A stretch of DNA of 64,000 nucleotides from JBGANR01 sp044222225 (GTDB lineage Bacteria; Actinomycetota; Actinomycetes; Mycobacteriales; Mycobacteriaceae): NCBI GenBank assembly GCA_044222225.1, contig JBGANR010000014.1, forward strand, positions 1 to 64,000. Direction: 5' to 3'. The notes under the pieces are model-generated. The model saw only the letters and a program-made list of their open reading frames with translations, made no database searches and was not told the DNA's origin. This document shows positions 27,072-37,435 of this stretch, one piece after another; the stretch's first letter is position 1; every line of letters starts with the position of its first letter. Both the position numbers and the translations under genes were made by a program.

Positions 27072-28159
27072 CAGCCGTCTTGATCTGACTCCAGCATCGA
27101 GGCGCTTGAGCCGCCACAACCTGCCGTGGGAGTTCTCGGGCTTGATCCATCACGTGACGATTACCTGTCGGTCCGTGTCACACGCGGCGCTCGTCATTCG
27201 ACGCCCTCGGCTGATGGCCTGGGCTGGAGCCGCAACGCGAGTCGAGTAAGTCGAGTCATGTGGCGCGGCGCATGACGAGTGAACCGTGTTGGTAATCCGG
27301 GCTGCGATGGCTTGGATCGTTCGTGGTCGGCCGGCGCGTCGTCGTGTCGAAGGCTTGAGCGCGGGCCAAGAGTCTCAAGGTGGCGGCTTTCACAAGCTCA
27401 TCGTCGTGCCGCTCGGCTGGAACGACACCGACGAGCCGCGTCATGTCGGGCGGTCGGGAAGGCGCCGACCGCTCGGTACGACCGAGTACGGCGAGGTCTT
27501 GAGCCGGCCCATGACGACGTCGGGTGGAAGGCGTCCGGTAGCGGCGTCGTGACTACGTGACAGCAGCCGAGGCGTCGGGCAGGGTGCGCGATCGCGACGG
27601 TCGAACCGGGGTGGACATCATCGCTCACGGAGCGCCCACGCTTAGTAGCCGATGTGCCAAGTCTTCCATCGTGGCCATGCACGTCGAGGCAGTCTGCCAG
27701 GCGGCGGCAACCACACAAGGCGACACCGACGTCCGAAACCAGGGCTGCATCGGTGCCACAGCCGTAGTCGGTTGGGACAGGCGCGAGGCATCTGCTCGGT
27801 CGGCAGCGTTGCTACGGAGCAGAACCTAGTCCGCACCACCGACGCTCGTCTCCGGTAGATCTCCCGGCCTCCAGCTGTCACGAGGGACCGGGCGAGCGGT
27901 TCCAGGAGTCCCGACTCATCACCGCGCGGCCGATACTGACATCGACCTCCCAGAAGCTCGACTCGAAGGCCGATCCGAGGCACAGAGCCGTAGGACCTGT
28001 TGTGGGGTCAGGTCGCCGAGTCACCTTGCGCAGCTCTCGGTCCCGCGTTGGTCAAGACCGTCGTGGCGTCGATGAGGAGTCGGAGGCCCGTGAACTATTA
28101 CTGGCCCGTTCGATCTTTCCGTAGGTGTCGCCCCTGAGCTTGCCACCACGACGAGAAGG

Positions 28160-28700
28160 CGTGCTTGTCCGGCTGACGTCGATGACCGGTCGGCGTATCG
28201 CCGTTACGCCAAGACGCAGGTGCGAGCGGGCGTCGTGGTTCGAGCGCTTCGGGAGGCCGGTGTGCCTCTGCCGGCTGTCTCCGCAGCGGTCGCTTCAGGG
28301 TTACAGCGGAAGTTCTCAAGAATCATCGGCGCCATATTCTCGAGCGGCGCGAGCGTGAGGACCGCGCTTTTTCTCTCGGCGGAGGGCATCCTGCGTTCCC
28401 TCGCCGTACCCGTGGCTGTCGGCGAGCGAACGGTGCCGGCGCAACCGTTCGTGGGACACGATCACCGCCATATCTGTCGATGACGCCGAAGCCCCGTCAG
28501 ACGAGGATGCGAACCATGTCTTCGGTGCTCTGTTCGCGCGGCTTCAGGCGACAGGTCTCGGCCCTTCAGGCCCGTTCTGGACGGCACTGCGGGCTGGAGA
28601 TCGGGAACCGTAGAGGTCGTGTGCTGAGAGGTCGTGTGCTGCTGGCCGACGTTCTCCGAGGCGGCCGAGGACGCATGCGGTCCTGAAAGCGTCTCCGAGG
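28160..28700 (+). pseudogene. decayed MerR-family regulator
   Basis: From 28160 one frame reads CPADVDDRSAYRRYAKTQ followed by VRALREAGVPLPAV, matching the MerR recognition helix and wing (YRRY ... IRALREAGVPL). After frame changes, about 28465-28630 reads SVDDAEAPSDEDANHVF and then LFARLQATGLGPSGPFW, like a GyrI-type effector domain. There is no single open frame and the N-terminal HTH is lost. The family assignment rests on these two fragments in the right order. Confidence 0.5.
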
Positions 28701-30193
28701 TGCAAACGATCCTGGGACAGAGCGAGGTCGACTGGGTCATGGAGGTATCGGTGACGTTCACCCGATGACCGCGAGCATTATCGACGGCATGATCTTGGTC
28801 GGGCTATTCTCGCGTGGCTCATCCGCTGCAATGTCCTCGCGGGCGTCGCGGTCGGAGGCCTAGCACCCATCTCGCTCCACGAGGTTGCCTGGCTCGTACT
28901 CGTTGGAGGTGCGTCACTCATGGCGGTAGTGACCGCCACGAAGGAACTGCAGGACTCATCCGAACGCTCCGCTCACCTCTGCGGGTCACCGATGGTTCGC
29001 AGCTCTGATCGTTGAGCGAGGGCGGACGGTTCAGTGCACAAAGATCGCGTCCAGTGCTCGATGCCTAGCTGCATCATGCGATCGACGACGACTCGCTCCT
29101 CGCCCCGAGAGCCTCGATGACGAACGCAAGGAGACCGCCGCTGTTCTGAGCGCGCCGAGGACTACTTCTCGTCCGCCGGCATTGAGGTTCAGCCTTCATG
29201 ACCGATACCAGCGTGTGCTGTCGCTCCGGCGTCGTCGCCGCCTCTCGGAGCGAGAATAGGTACCGACATACACGCCCGTGCGCCCTCAAGCCAAGGCGAG
29301 TCCAGCGCTTCAACGCACGCCGGTTGCAGAGTGCGCACACATGCAAGCTGCCCGCCTGATGCAGCTCGTGCTGCCGGCTACACCCGATGGCTACACCACG
29401 ACACGACCACCGAAGACCTCACGCCGGACTCGATGGCGAACAACCTCAGTCCGCGTTCACCAGGTCTCGGGAACTGCATAGAGCACGCAGTTCGCTCCAG
29501 CCATCACACACGCGGATGCCTTCGAGAGTCGGCGGCCAGGCATCCTCAATCAGTTCGCGCGACGCCACCACCTCGTTCGGATCGGCTCCGGCACCCCGGC
29601 TACGGTCGGTCATGCGTCTCGATCAGGCCCTTCGTGGAGTCCATGGGGCTCACCGCGGTGCGTCGGCATGTCCGCCCGGTCGAAGACTGCGTGCAGTGTC
29701 CACCACGGCGAACGTGGTGAGCGCCCCCAAACCCAGCGCCGGAACCGTGCCCGGACACTCCGATCGGGGCCGTCGTGCCCGCTGACGTGCGGCCCTGAAG
29801 GACACGAGGACCGCCCGTGCCTGTTGGCCGCGACCAGTGCAACGCCGACGGGCACCGCGAGGTCTTCTGGGAGTACGGCTGTCGGCAACGACGACGGTGG
29901 AGCTCGCTCGCGCTCGCGTTCTCGCTCATTGCGCTGCTCGGCCAGGGCGGCCCGATGAGCAGAACGACGTTGGAGTAGTCGGAGACCGTTGGTCCGACGG
30001 AGGGCACCGGAAGTGCGGCCGCCTTCGTACTGTCCTCTGGAACGCACATATGGCGACCCGACTGATCCGCCGATGCCTCGGACCTCCGGAGTGAAGGATC
30101 ACTACGCAGGCTGGCGAACACTCGGACGCTATGGCCATCTGATCTCCGACATGCAAGCGCCCAAGCTTTCGAGAGCCGTAGACCACGTTCACC

Positions 30194-30207
30194 GTTTCAC
30201 GTGAAAC
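30194..30207. promoter_or_regulatory. parS site 2
   Basis: GTTTCACGTGAAAC, perfect 14-bp palindromic core, in the gene-free region. Confidence 0.9.
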
Positions 30208-30784
30208 ACCATGCGCACTCATCGACGACGGCGATGTCCGTCCACGCCACAGCGCTGACTGAATACCGCGGATCCGGGGAGGCATACCGCAGATCCAGGG
30301 AGGCACAACACCTTGTGCGACCCTTGAAGAGCCTTCTCAGCCCCGACCTCTCCTCACGCGCGACCGTCGACAGACGGGCACTAGCCAGGCCGACCTTTCT
30401 TACACGCCGCGAGACGCCGTCCCTGCAGCGCTACCAGGGTGGACCCCGTGCTGTGCCCGTCGCGTTTTCCTGCCGTCGTTCTCCTATCTGCAGCCAGCCG
30501 GATTGCGTGATCAGACACACGGCCGCAGACGATCCGAGCCCGAGCTCATGTGCCGCTGTCCCGGTCCTGAGCGGGACACGACGGCTGCAACAAGCGACAT
30601 GCCTGTGCTACTCAATCACCGACCGGCGCCGCCAGACGATCGCTACCAAGCCGACGACGGCACATCTTCGAAGTTCGCTCACTCGAAGATCCGCGCCGAC
30701 AGCGACAGCAGTCGCCACGGACGTCGGCGATCAGCTCGTCGGTCGGACGATCAGGCTCAACTCTGGGCGACACAATCTACCCCG

Positions 30785-31020
30785 AGCAGTACGGCCCTCG
30801 GTTTCACGTGAAACAAGCCGCCGACATCGGAACGCGACCGATGAGGCCGAGACCTGAAGTGGAGTTCCGTCAACACCACAGCCAGTCCTGAGATCCCGTA
30901 TCGCCAACGCTTCCCACCGATCGAGTCCGCGCCGCGAGAAGCGCCTGTCCTCAACGCGCGTCGACCCGCTCGTTGAGGAGCTGACATCCGAACTCGACAA
31001 TGGGGGAGCGGCTTGGCGGC
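30785..31020 (-). repeat. diverged duplication, copy A (around parS 3)
   Basis: Shares order and sequence blocks with 33735-33960. On the minus strand both read FHVK-R-LL-VD at the parS; 82-84 bp to the right both have GTCCTGAGATC; further right both have GACATC-G-ACTC-ACAATGGGGGA (29 of 35 bases identical over the block at 30983-31017). No function is known. Confidence 0.55.
30801..30814. promoter_or_regulatory. parS site 3
   Basis: GTTTCACGTGAAAC, perfect core. It is the left end of the repeat copy at 30785-31020. Confidence 0.9.
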
Positions 31021-32479
31021 CGCAGGAGCCCGCCTGCCACACGATGCGTTCGGCCGCCGAATCAACAGGAAGTACCAGTTTCACAGCTGATCCCGCGGCA
31101 CTCGGCATCGAGATGACCGATCAGATCACGCTCTCGACAATGCCCAAAACTTGACCGGTTCGACCCGAAACACGACGACCAGTTCATCGGTGCCGAGTCT
31201 GCCGTTTCCGATCTTGATACTGGCAAGTCTCGATCTCGCCGGCGCAGCAAGCAATGGGCGTCCTTCTGGACGGGGGCCGTCGACGGCTGCGTTGAAGTCC
31301 CACGACGTCGGCGTGGTGGACGGCTTGGTCGATCGTCTCCACAGCGACGACTTGGTCACCGAACCGCCACCCTGGTCGCTGAACAGCAGGTCTAGACGCC
31401 TACTCGTGGCGACTGGGCACGAGCAGGAAGGACCGGTTCACAGCGTCTACCCGAAGGATAGAAGGATTAGGTGGTCGACCCAACGATGAGAGCCAATCAT
31501 CGAGGACGTCGCCATCCCGCCGATGTCACCACCGGTGGCGTCGCACCGCACGCTCATTGTGGATAGGCGGGCGCGACAGAGGTCGGTCTGCCAAGTGACC
31601 ACCCGTCGCGGGCAGGACTCGGTGGCCATGGTTCGCGGCGGCGATGCCGATGCACCGCCGGTTGAGTGTTCCAGCCGAACTCCTCATCACCTTGCGTGCA
31701 GCAAGCCCGACGGCCGCAGCCTCAGCCACGGCCCGGACGCGTAGTGGGCTGCGATGTCGCGGTCGAGCACGGCATCGAGATGCTGCTCATGCGTCCACCG
31801 ACATCGCGAGCATGGTCAAGCAAGCCCGCCAACCTTTCGAGAATCCGGGCCGCCCAGGTAGCCGGCCGATCGCCTCGACCGTCTCAGCTTTCGGCTTTCA
31901 CGTGCCGGTCGTCGTCGGGCCGCCTCACCATCGATGGCCGTCAGTCAACCCGCGCTTGACGAGACCGACCGAAGGCACGGTCGCCCTCGGAGCAAGCCCT
32001 GGTGAATCAGAGCGTCGACTGGGGACTGGAGCTGCTCGCGCAGCACCTTCAGAATCGGGAACTGTCGATCCGTATTCGATCTTGCCTCGGCTAGATGTCT
32101 CTTCGACGCGTATGAACCTGCAGCCGCGGGCGAGTAGGTGAGGTCATGTCTCGCGCTCAAGCTCGATCACGGACCGCGAAGGGCCGTCCTTGGTAGCGGG
32201 CGTCGACGAGGGTGAGGTCCAGCGTCACGTCAACGAGACAGTCGATCACCGGGGGCACCGAGCCGATGCCGATCAGGCTGCTCGTGCCGCTTCGGCGGGC
32301 GAACAGATCGACCTCGCCGTCGTACGTGGAAGGCGGAGTCGCGTCGCAGCCGAACCCGAGAAGCCACCCGACCACCGGCCGACGGGGCGGATCAGCAGGC
32401 CAGCCGACGAGCGGGACCGGCCAGCCACAGCGGGAGTATCGCACCCGTCCACGACGAACCGACCGACTGGACGGGCTCG

Positions 32480-33270
32480 ATCACGCGCCACTCAGGCGTT
32501 CACGTTGCTCAGCCAGTGAACTGGATGTTGCCGTCGGCCGACGTGAAGCCATGCCCCGCATGATGCCAAACTCGAAGACCCGGTTGCGCCGATCCACGAT
32601 GCCGTGGACTTCGCGCGTAACGCAACCACACAGCGCAGTCGCCGACGTCTCGGTGGGCACGTCGACACCATCGAGGCGCACTTTGCCGAGACCGATCCCG
32701 AGCTCGTTCGTCCAGATCAATTACGCAAGTAGTACCGCAGCCACTGCTCGGGCAGGTCGGTCTGGTCTGATCGCAGATCACTGCGGGGTTCGGCCAAGCG
32801 GCTGCAGCCGCCCCACATGGCAACAGCAGGCCGACCATGTGCCAGGTCGAAATCAGGCCGTGACACGCGGGAACTCGGCCATTGCCCTATGGCCACGTCG
32901 TATCTGGCCGACCATGAACCGCAAATGCATCGCTCAGTTCACCATGGCCGGCAGCGACGCCTCACGGCCATCTTCGTGTGCGCTCATACACGACAGGAAC
33001 CACTCGTCACTCGTCAGTCACGTCGGCCGGTCGCAGGGATCGACCGGCCGACACAGACGAATCCGCCTGGACGTCAACGCCGAACCACGCGGCCGAGCCC
33101 GTCCAACCGACCCCGCCGCAAGTACCCGTGATCGCATATTCGGTGTCGTAGCCAGGAGGCGTCATACAGCGACTCGAACGGCGTGAACGCCGTCGACACA
33201 GCTGCAGGTTGGCGCCTTGACGACCGGTCCGACGCCGGCTCCTGCTCGACCGCCTACCTGCCGATCTCAA
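32480..33270 (-). pseudogene. fragments of one or two secreted proteins
   Basis: Read leftward, about 33150-33000 gives AITGTCGGVGWTGSAAWF and GVDVQADSSVSAG. A new N-terminus at 32838 then looks like a signal peptide (VGLLLPCGAAAAAWPNPAVI with CDQTRPTC after it). After a frame change, 32720-32481 reads WTNELGIGLGKVRLDGVD and VHGIVDRRNRVFEFG. The arrangement suggests two adjacent secreted-protein genes that have decayed. I do not recognise the family. Confidence 0.35.
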
Positions 33271-33734
33271 GATCCCGCGCGACCTACGGCCTCAAACACC
33301 ATCCACAACCAGCCAGCGGACATAGCCAGATCCTCCGCTGAGATCAGCCATCCATGAGCAACGACGCTGCGTCGACCAGCCTGTCTGAGCAGCACCTCGC
33401 CGCAGGTTCATCATCGTCGACGATCGCGGTGGGAGCACCGGCCGGAGCTGTCCGGTGTCGCTACCGGCTCGACCGGGCGCCCGACGGCGCGCTGCGGCTC
33501 GGCGCTAGGCCATCCGCGTTCGGTGACCTCGTTTCGACCATCGCCAAGGCCTCGTTTTCGAGCGTCGACGACACCCCGCCGAAGAGGCGCAGCGCCGACT
33601 CGCTGACCGTCTGCGTCCGCTCGCTTTGGATAGTGTCGGCGCGACCGCCGACATCGCGAGCCGCTGACAGGCCGCGCGCCGGCCACGACGCGCTCGGCAG
33701 AAAATTCAATCTCAGCAGCACGCAGCATCGATCG

Positions 33735-33960
33735 ACCGCGAGAAGTGCCGACCTTCGTTTCACGTGAAACACGCCACCCACACCAGAGCCCAACAAGAGG
33801 AAGTCGCCCCGGAGCGATCCCATCTGGCATCACGGCACGTCCTGAGATCTCATCTCACCGCCTCCGGCAGAGGCGGCCGACATCGGTCCTCTAACGGCCG
33901 CCGACGCCCTATAGAGAGCCGACATCTGGACTCAACAATGGGGGAACCGCTTCGCAGCCA
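33735..33960 (-). repeat. diverged duplication, copy B (around parS 4)
   Basis: Second copy of the block described at 30785-31020. The parS core, the GTCCTGAGATC block (33839) and the AATGGGGGA block (33921-33955) occur in the same order and nearly the same spacing, with substitutions and an 18-bp length difference. Confidence 0.55.
33757..33770. promoter_or_regulatory. parS site 4
   Basis: GTTTCACGTGAAAC, perfect core, in the gene-free region. Confidence 0.9.
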
Positions 33961-34751
33961 CACGCCCGTCCGCGACGCCGCAAGGTCAGCAGCAGGCCGA
34001 GCAAGGACCAAACAACGCCCTAGACAGCGGGGCATCGTCGTCCACGAGACCGCCGCCGCTCGCACCCTCCGGCGGGCGCCGACGGTCACCGGTCAGACCC
34101 CAAAGGTCCGCCTCGATCCTCCAGCTGCCCGGTCGGTGCACAGACGCGCCCGCGACATTCGCGTGAATCCATCTCAACAACGCCCGCTCGGGCGGACAAC
34201 GATCTACGCCGTACAGCAGACTCACGTCGTTCCCTACGGAGTGTCGACCGGTGTTCCCGAGTGGATAGTCGGCGACCCACGCCGATCCAGACTGCTTCCA
34301 GATGGTCGCACGCCGACTACGTCGTCCGCGCTGATCGAGCTCGTACATCACCAGCCAGACTCCTTCTGCCAGTCGACCAACCCGAAAGTCACGCACGACC
34401 AAGGAGTCCTCATGCCGCCGGGAGTGACGTTCGACGAGCGTGGCTACATCCAGCCCACACCCGTACACCCGACCGCTGGCGCCCACCTCCCAGCAGTCGG
34501 ACGACGTCATCGCCTCGAAGACATCTCGCCCGCCACCCATCGCTTCCGATGAAAGACGAGTTCGAGTGCATACAGCCGCCCGGTGGTCTGTCGTTCGGGA
34601 TCCGACTCCGCGCTCTGCTCTCCACTTCCGCCGACAGAACACATCGCGACCTGCCTCGACTCGCTGCGCCGGGCGCGGCAGCAACGGCCGCACACGGATA
34701 CCGCTCGGCGTCGTCAGCCCACCGTCAGATCACGAGGCACGCAGGACCCGA

Positions 34752-35459
34752 TCAACACGGCCCGTCGAATCGAACCGGCGGCGTGGACTCCGCGCGGCAC
34801 AACGCCGGCACAACCACTCGGTCTGCACGCTCCGCACGGATCTCCACGGCGGCAGCCGCCAGGAGCCGCTCAAGCGCACCCTCGACACCGGCCTTCCAAC
34901 CGAGACCTTCGTCGATCTCCAGACGCATCCTCGGATACCTCGGATGTGGCGCGACCACTGCAAAGCCCGCGTCAGCGAGAAGACTCGCCGGGATGAGACA
35001 ACCCGTGCACTCATCCGCGACCTGAAACATCTCGGTATCTTCACCGGCGACGAGACCGAAAGCCTCTATCGCTCTCGAGCCGCGTCGGCGGGCGTCCGCA
35101 ACAGTCGCGTCCAGCAGATCCGCGGCGACCTCGTCGTAACCCGGGTTCGCACGGATCGAAGTGACCAGCACTGCGTCGACACCGACCGGCGCGGTCGGCA
35201 AGACCGTCGATCGTGGGACGCTGCCCGGCGGGGCATAGAACGCCGTCCCGACCACTCGGCCAGTCGTCTCCGCCACGAGAGCACAGGTACCCCATTCGAG
35301 CATCACCATCGACACCCAGGCTTCCTTCTCGAACTCGGGGTCTGGCAATCCGCCTGCCGGAATGAGCGACGGGTCCACCTCCCAGAAGACGCACCGCCGA
35401 CTGTGGCGGGGGAGTGAGTCGAACCCGTCGAGTTCGAGAGCCCTGATGGTGATGGCCAC
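34752..35459 (-). CDS. GNAT-like acetyltransferase (Rv3916c homologue)
   Basis: A 235-aa protein equivalent to Rv3916c, annotated as a GNAT-fold acetyltransferase; its substrate is unknown. Shared landmarks are LPRHSRRCVFWEVDPS near the N-terminus, DPEFEKEAWVSMVMLEWG, FYAPPGSVPR, the segment DAVLVTSIRANPGYDEVAADLL (split here as DAVLVTSIRANPG), and FAVVAPHPRYPRMRLEID near the C-terminus. It starts 9 bp after the parB stop, so it is probably the last gene of the parAB operon. The C-terminal tail faces the gene-free region. Confidence 0.85.
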   Translation of the reverse strand: MAITIRALELDGFDSLPRHSRRCVFWEVDPSLIPAGGLPDPEFEKEAWVSMVMLEWGTCALVAETTGRVVGTAFYAPPGSVPRSTVLPTAPVGVDAVLVTSIRANPGYDEVAADLLDATVADARRRGSRAIEAFGLVAGEDTEMFQVADECTGCLIPASLLADAGFAVVAPHPRYPRMRLEIDEGLGWKAGVEGALERLLAAAAVEIRAERADRVVVPALCRAESTPPVRFDGPC

Positions 35460-35468
35460 GGAATCGGC

Positions 35469-36479
35469 CTACTGCGCCATCATCGCGACGATCCGTTCCA
35501 GATCTTCGACGGAGCCGAACTCCACGACGATCTTTCCCTTCTTCTGCCCGAGGCTGACCGTCACCTTCGTGTCGAATCGATCTGACAACGACTCCGCGAC
35601 GTTCTGCAGCCCGGGGGGAGGAGGCGGCCTTCTCCGCACCGGCGCAGTCGGCTCCGGCTTTGCATCGCGGTTGGCCAGCATGACCGCTTCCTCGGTGGCT
35701 CGCACAGACATGCCCTCCGCCACGATTCGAGCGGCCAGAACCTCTTGCGTGTCCGCCCCTCCCTCGAGCGCCAGCAATGCGCGGGCGTGGCCGGCGGACA
35801 AGACTCCAGCGGCGACACGACGCTGAACCGGAACCGGAAGCCTCAGTAGCCGGATCGTGTTCGAGACGACCGGTCGCGACCGACCGATCTTGCGCGCGAG
35901 TTCGTCGTGCGTCACACCGAACTCCTCAAGGAGCTGCTGGTATGCCGCCGCCTCTTCCAGTGGGTTCAGCTGGACGCGATGGATGTTCTCCAGAAGCGCG
36001 TCACGAAGGAGGTTCTCGTCCGCGGTTTCGCGCACGATCGCTGGAATAGTGGCGAGACCGGCTTCCTGTCCTGCCCGCCACCGGCGCTCGCCCATCACCA
36101 GCTGGTATCGCTGGCCGCCGGGCTGACCACTCAGCTCCCGCACGACGATCGGCTGCAGGAGTCCGAACTCCCGCACGGAATGGACCAGCTCGGCGAGGGC
36201 CTCCTCGTCGAAAGCCGTTCTCGGCTGCTGTGGGTTCGGCGCAACGTCCGTCGGATCGATCTCGCGGTAGACGGCTCCGACAGCCGGTTCCGCGGCAGCC
36301 GCACCAAGTGCGCCCAGGCCGGGGGAGTGGCGATTCAGGGCTGTTTCACGTGAAACATTGCCACCGCCGATGATGACGTCTGCGGCAGCGTTGCCGAGCC
36401 GCGGCCCGCCATCGGCCGGCCCGGTCGGGATGAGCGCCGCCAATCCGCGACCGAGGCCGCCGCGCTTCTGCTGCGTCAC
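35469..36479 (-). CDS. parB: chromosome-partitioning protein ParB
   Basis: A 336-aa parS-binding CTP switch that loads onto and spreads from parS and works with ParA in origin segregation. Visible parts are the ParB/Spo0J CTP-binding N-terminal domain with the GERRWRAGQEAGL box, a helix-turn-helix (ARKIGRSRPVVSNTIRLLRLP), a Gly/Pro linker and a C-terminal dimerisation domain ending EDLERIVAMMAQ. A parS site lies inside codons 42-46. Its start overlaps the parA stop by 4 bp. Confidence 0.95.
   Translation of the reverse strand: MTQQKRGGLGRGLAALIPTGPADGGPRLGNAAADVIIGGGNVSRETALNRHSPGLGALGAAAAEPAVGAVYREIDPTDVAPNPQQPRTAFDEEALAELVHSVREFGLLQPIVVRELSGQPGGQRYQLVMGERRWRAGQEAGLATIPAIVRETADENLLRDALLENIHRVQLNPLEEAAAYQQLLEEFGVTHDELARKIGRSRPVVSNTIRLLRLPVPVQRRVAAGVLSAGHARALLALEGGADTQEVLAARIVAEGMSVRATEEAVMLANRDAKPEPTAPVRRRPPPPPGLQNVAESLSDRFDTKVTVSLGQKKGKIVVEFGSVEDLERIVAMMAQ
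36342..36357. promoter_or_regulatory. parS site 5, within parB
   Basis: TGTTTCACGTGAAACA, the full 16-bp perfect palindrome, in the parB coding sequence. Confidence 0.93.
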
Positions 36480-37435
36480 TGCGCTCCTCCCGCGCCTCGC
36501 CGTGCAAGCTCACGCCCCGCGTCGACGTAGCTCATCGCGCCGCGCGAACCGGGGTCGTAGTCGATGATCGTCATGCCGTACCCCGGAGCCTCGGACACCT
36601 TCACACTGCGAGGAATGATCGTTCGAAGCACCGTCTCTCCGAAGTGACTACGCACCTCGTCCGCGACCTGGTCCGCCAACTTCGTACGGCCGTCGTACAT
36701 CGTGAGCAGGATCGTCGAGACGTGCAGCGCGGGGTTGAGATGCGCCTGCACGAGCTCGACATTCCGCAACAGCTGGCCGACGCCTTCAAGTGCGTAGTAC
36801 TCGCACTGAATCGGAATGAGTACCTCGCGAGCGGCAACCATCGCATTGACCGTCAGAAGCCCCAGGGACGGCGGGCAATCGATGATGACGTAGTCGATGT
36901 CGTGTGCGGCCAGAGTCTCCTCATCGATGGCGTTGCGCAGGCGGTTCTCACGCGCGACCATCGAGACGAGCTCGATCTCCGCACCCGCGAGGTCCAGCGT
37001 GGCCGGGACGCAGAAAAGGTTCTTCCGGCCCGCGGCCGTCACCATCGCCGCCTCCAACGGGATCTCACCGATCAGAAGTTCGTAAACCGAGGGGACGCCA
37101 GAACGGTGGTCGACGCCCAGCGCCGTGCTTGCGTTGCCCTGGGGATCGAGGTCGATCACCAGCACGCCGAGACCGTGGACCGCGAGTGCAGCCGCGAGAT
37201 TGACGGTACTGGTCGTCTTACCGACGCCGCCCTTCTGGTTCGCCACAGTGATGATCCGACGACGTGACGGTCGAGGAAGCGTTCCCGATGCCCCCGGCGT
37301 CAGGACCTGGCTCGCCCGCTTCGCAGCGAGAGCGATAGGGGTGTCGGCATCGTCTCCTGGAGCCGATCGGTCGACCGAGAATCCGGTCGACGCGGGTGCG
37401 GTTTCACGTGAAACCTTGTTCCTACCAAACACCAC
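36476..37435 (-). CDS. parA: chromosome-partitioning ATPase ParA
   Basis: A 319-aa deviant-Walker ATPase (Soj/ParA) that moves ParB-bound origins. It has the Walker A KGGVGKTTSTVNLA (about 70-83), Walker A' DLDPQGNAST, and Walker B YVIIDCPPSLG. The first about 60 residues are a basic/low-complexity extension; codons 8-12 encode the parS sequence as VSRET. The start at 37435 could instead be internal, but this one places parS 6 just inside the gene as in relatives. It is the first gene of parA-parB-acetyltransferase. Confidence 0.94.
   Translation of the reverse strand: MVFGRNKVSRETAPASTGFSVDRSAPGDDADTPIALAAKRASQVLTPGASGTLPRPSRRRIITVANQKGGVGKTTSTVNLAAALAVHGLGVLVIDLDPQGNASTALGVDHRSGVPSVYELLIGEIPLEAAMVTAAGRKNLFCVPATLDLAGAEIELVSMVARENRLRNAIDEETLAAHDIDYVIIDCPPSLGLLTVNAMVAAREVLIPIQCEYYALEGVGQLLRNVELVQAHLNPALHVSTILLTMYDGRTKLADQVADEVRSHFGETVLRTIIPRSVKVSEAPGYGMTIIDYDPGSRGAMSYVDAGRELARRGAGGAQ
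37401..37414. promoter_or_regulatory. parS site 6, within parA 5' end
   Basis: GTTTCACGTGAAAC, perfect core. Confidence 0.9.

Larger units (their letters stand above)
26873..34751. other. 7.9-kb gene-free region with decayed fragments and parS sites
   Basis: No frame on either strand keeps a plausible full-length protein across this stretch, although cwlM and the acetyltransferase flanking it are adjacent in related genomes. GC is visibly lower than in the flanks. Short coherent protein-like pieces switch frame often: MerR-like at 28.2-28.7 kb, a membrane-like piece at about 28.8-28.95 kb, and secreted-protein-like pieces at 32.5-33.3 kb. Four intact parS sites lie in it. I see no rRNA, tRNA or CRISPR. 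It is most simply an insertion of genes now eroded, retained as a parS-bearing spacer. Confidence 0.7.

Noticed and set aside
31151..31489. 112-codon + strand frame and opposing FRVEPVKFWAL minus-strand peptide in the gene-free region
   Set aside because: The minus peptide is faintly like flavin-reductase/PPOX ends, but too short and isolated to call.
31895..31909. CTTTCACGTGCCGG as an eighth parS
   Set aside because: Only one half-site matches; the right half is wrong at several positions. It could be an eroded site but is not callable.
30785..33960. CRISPR-like or tandem array
   Set aside because: The two similar blocks are 3 kb apart, diverged and non-tandem; no short regular direct repeats with spacers are present anywhere in the window.
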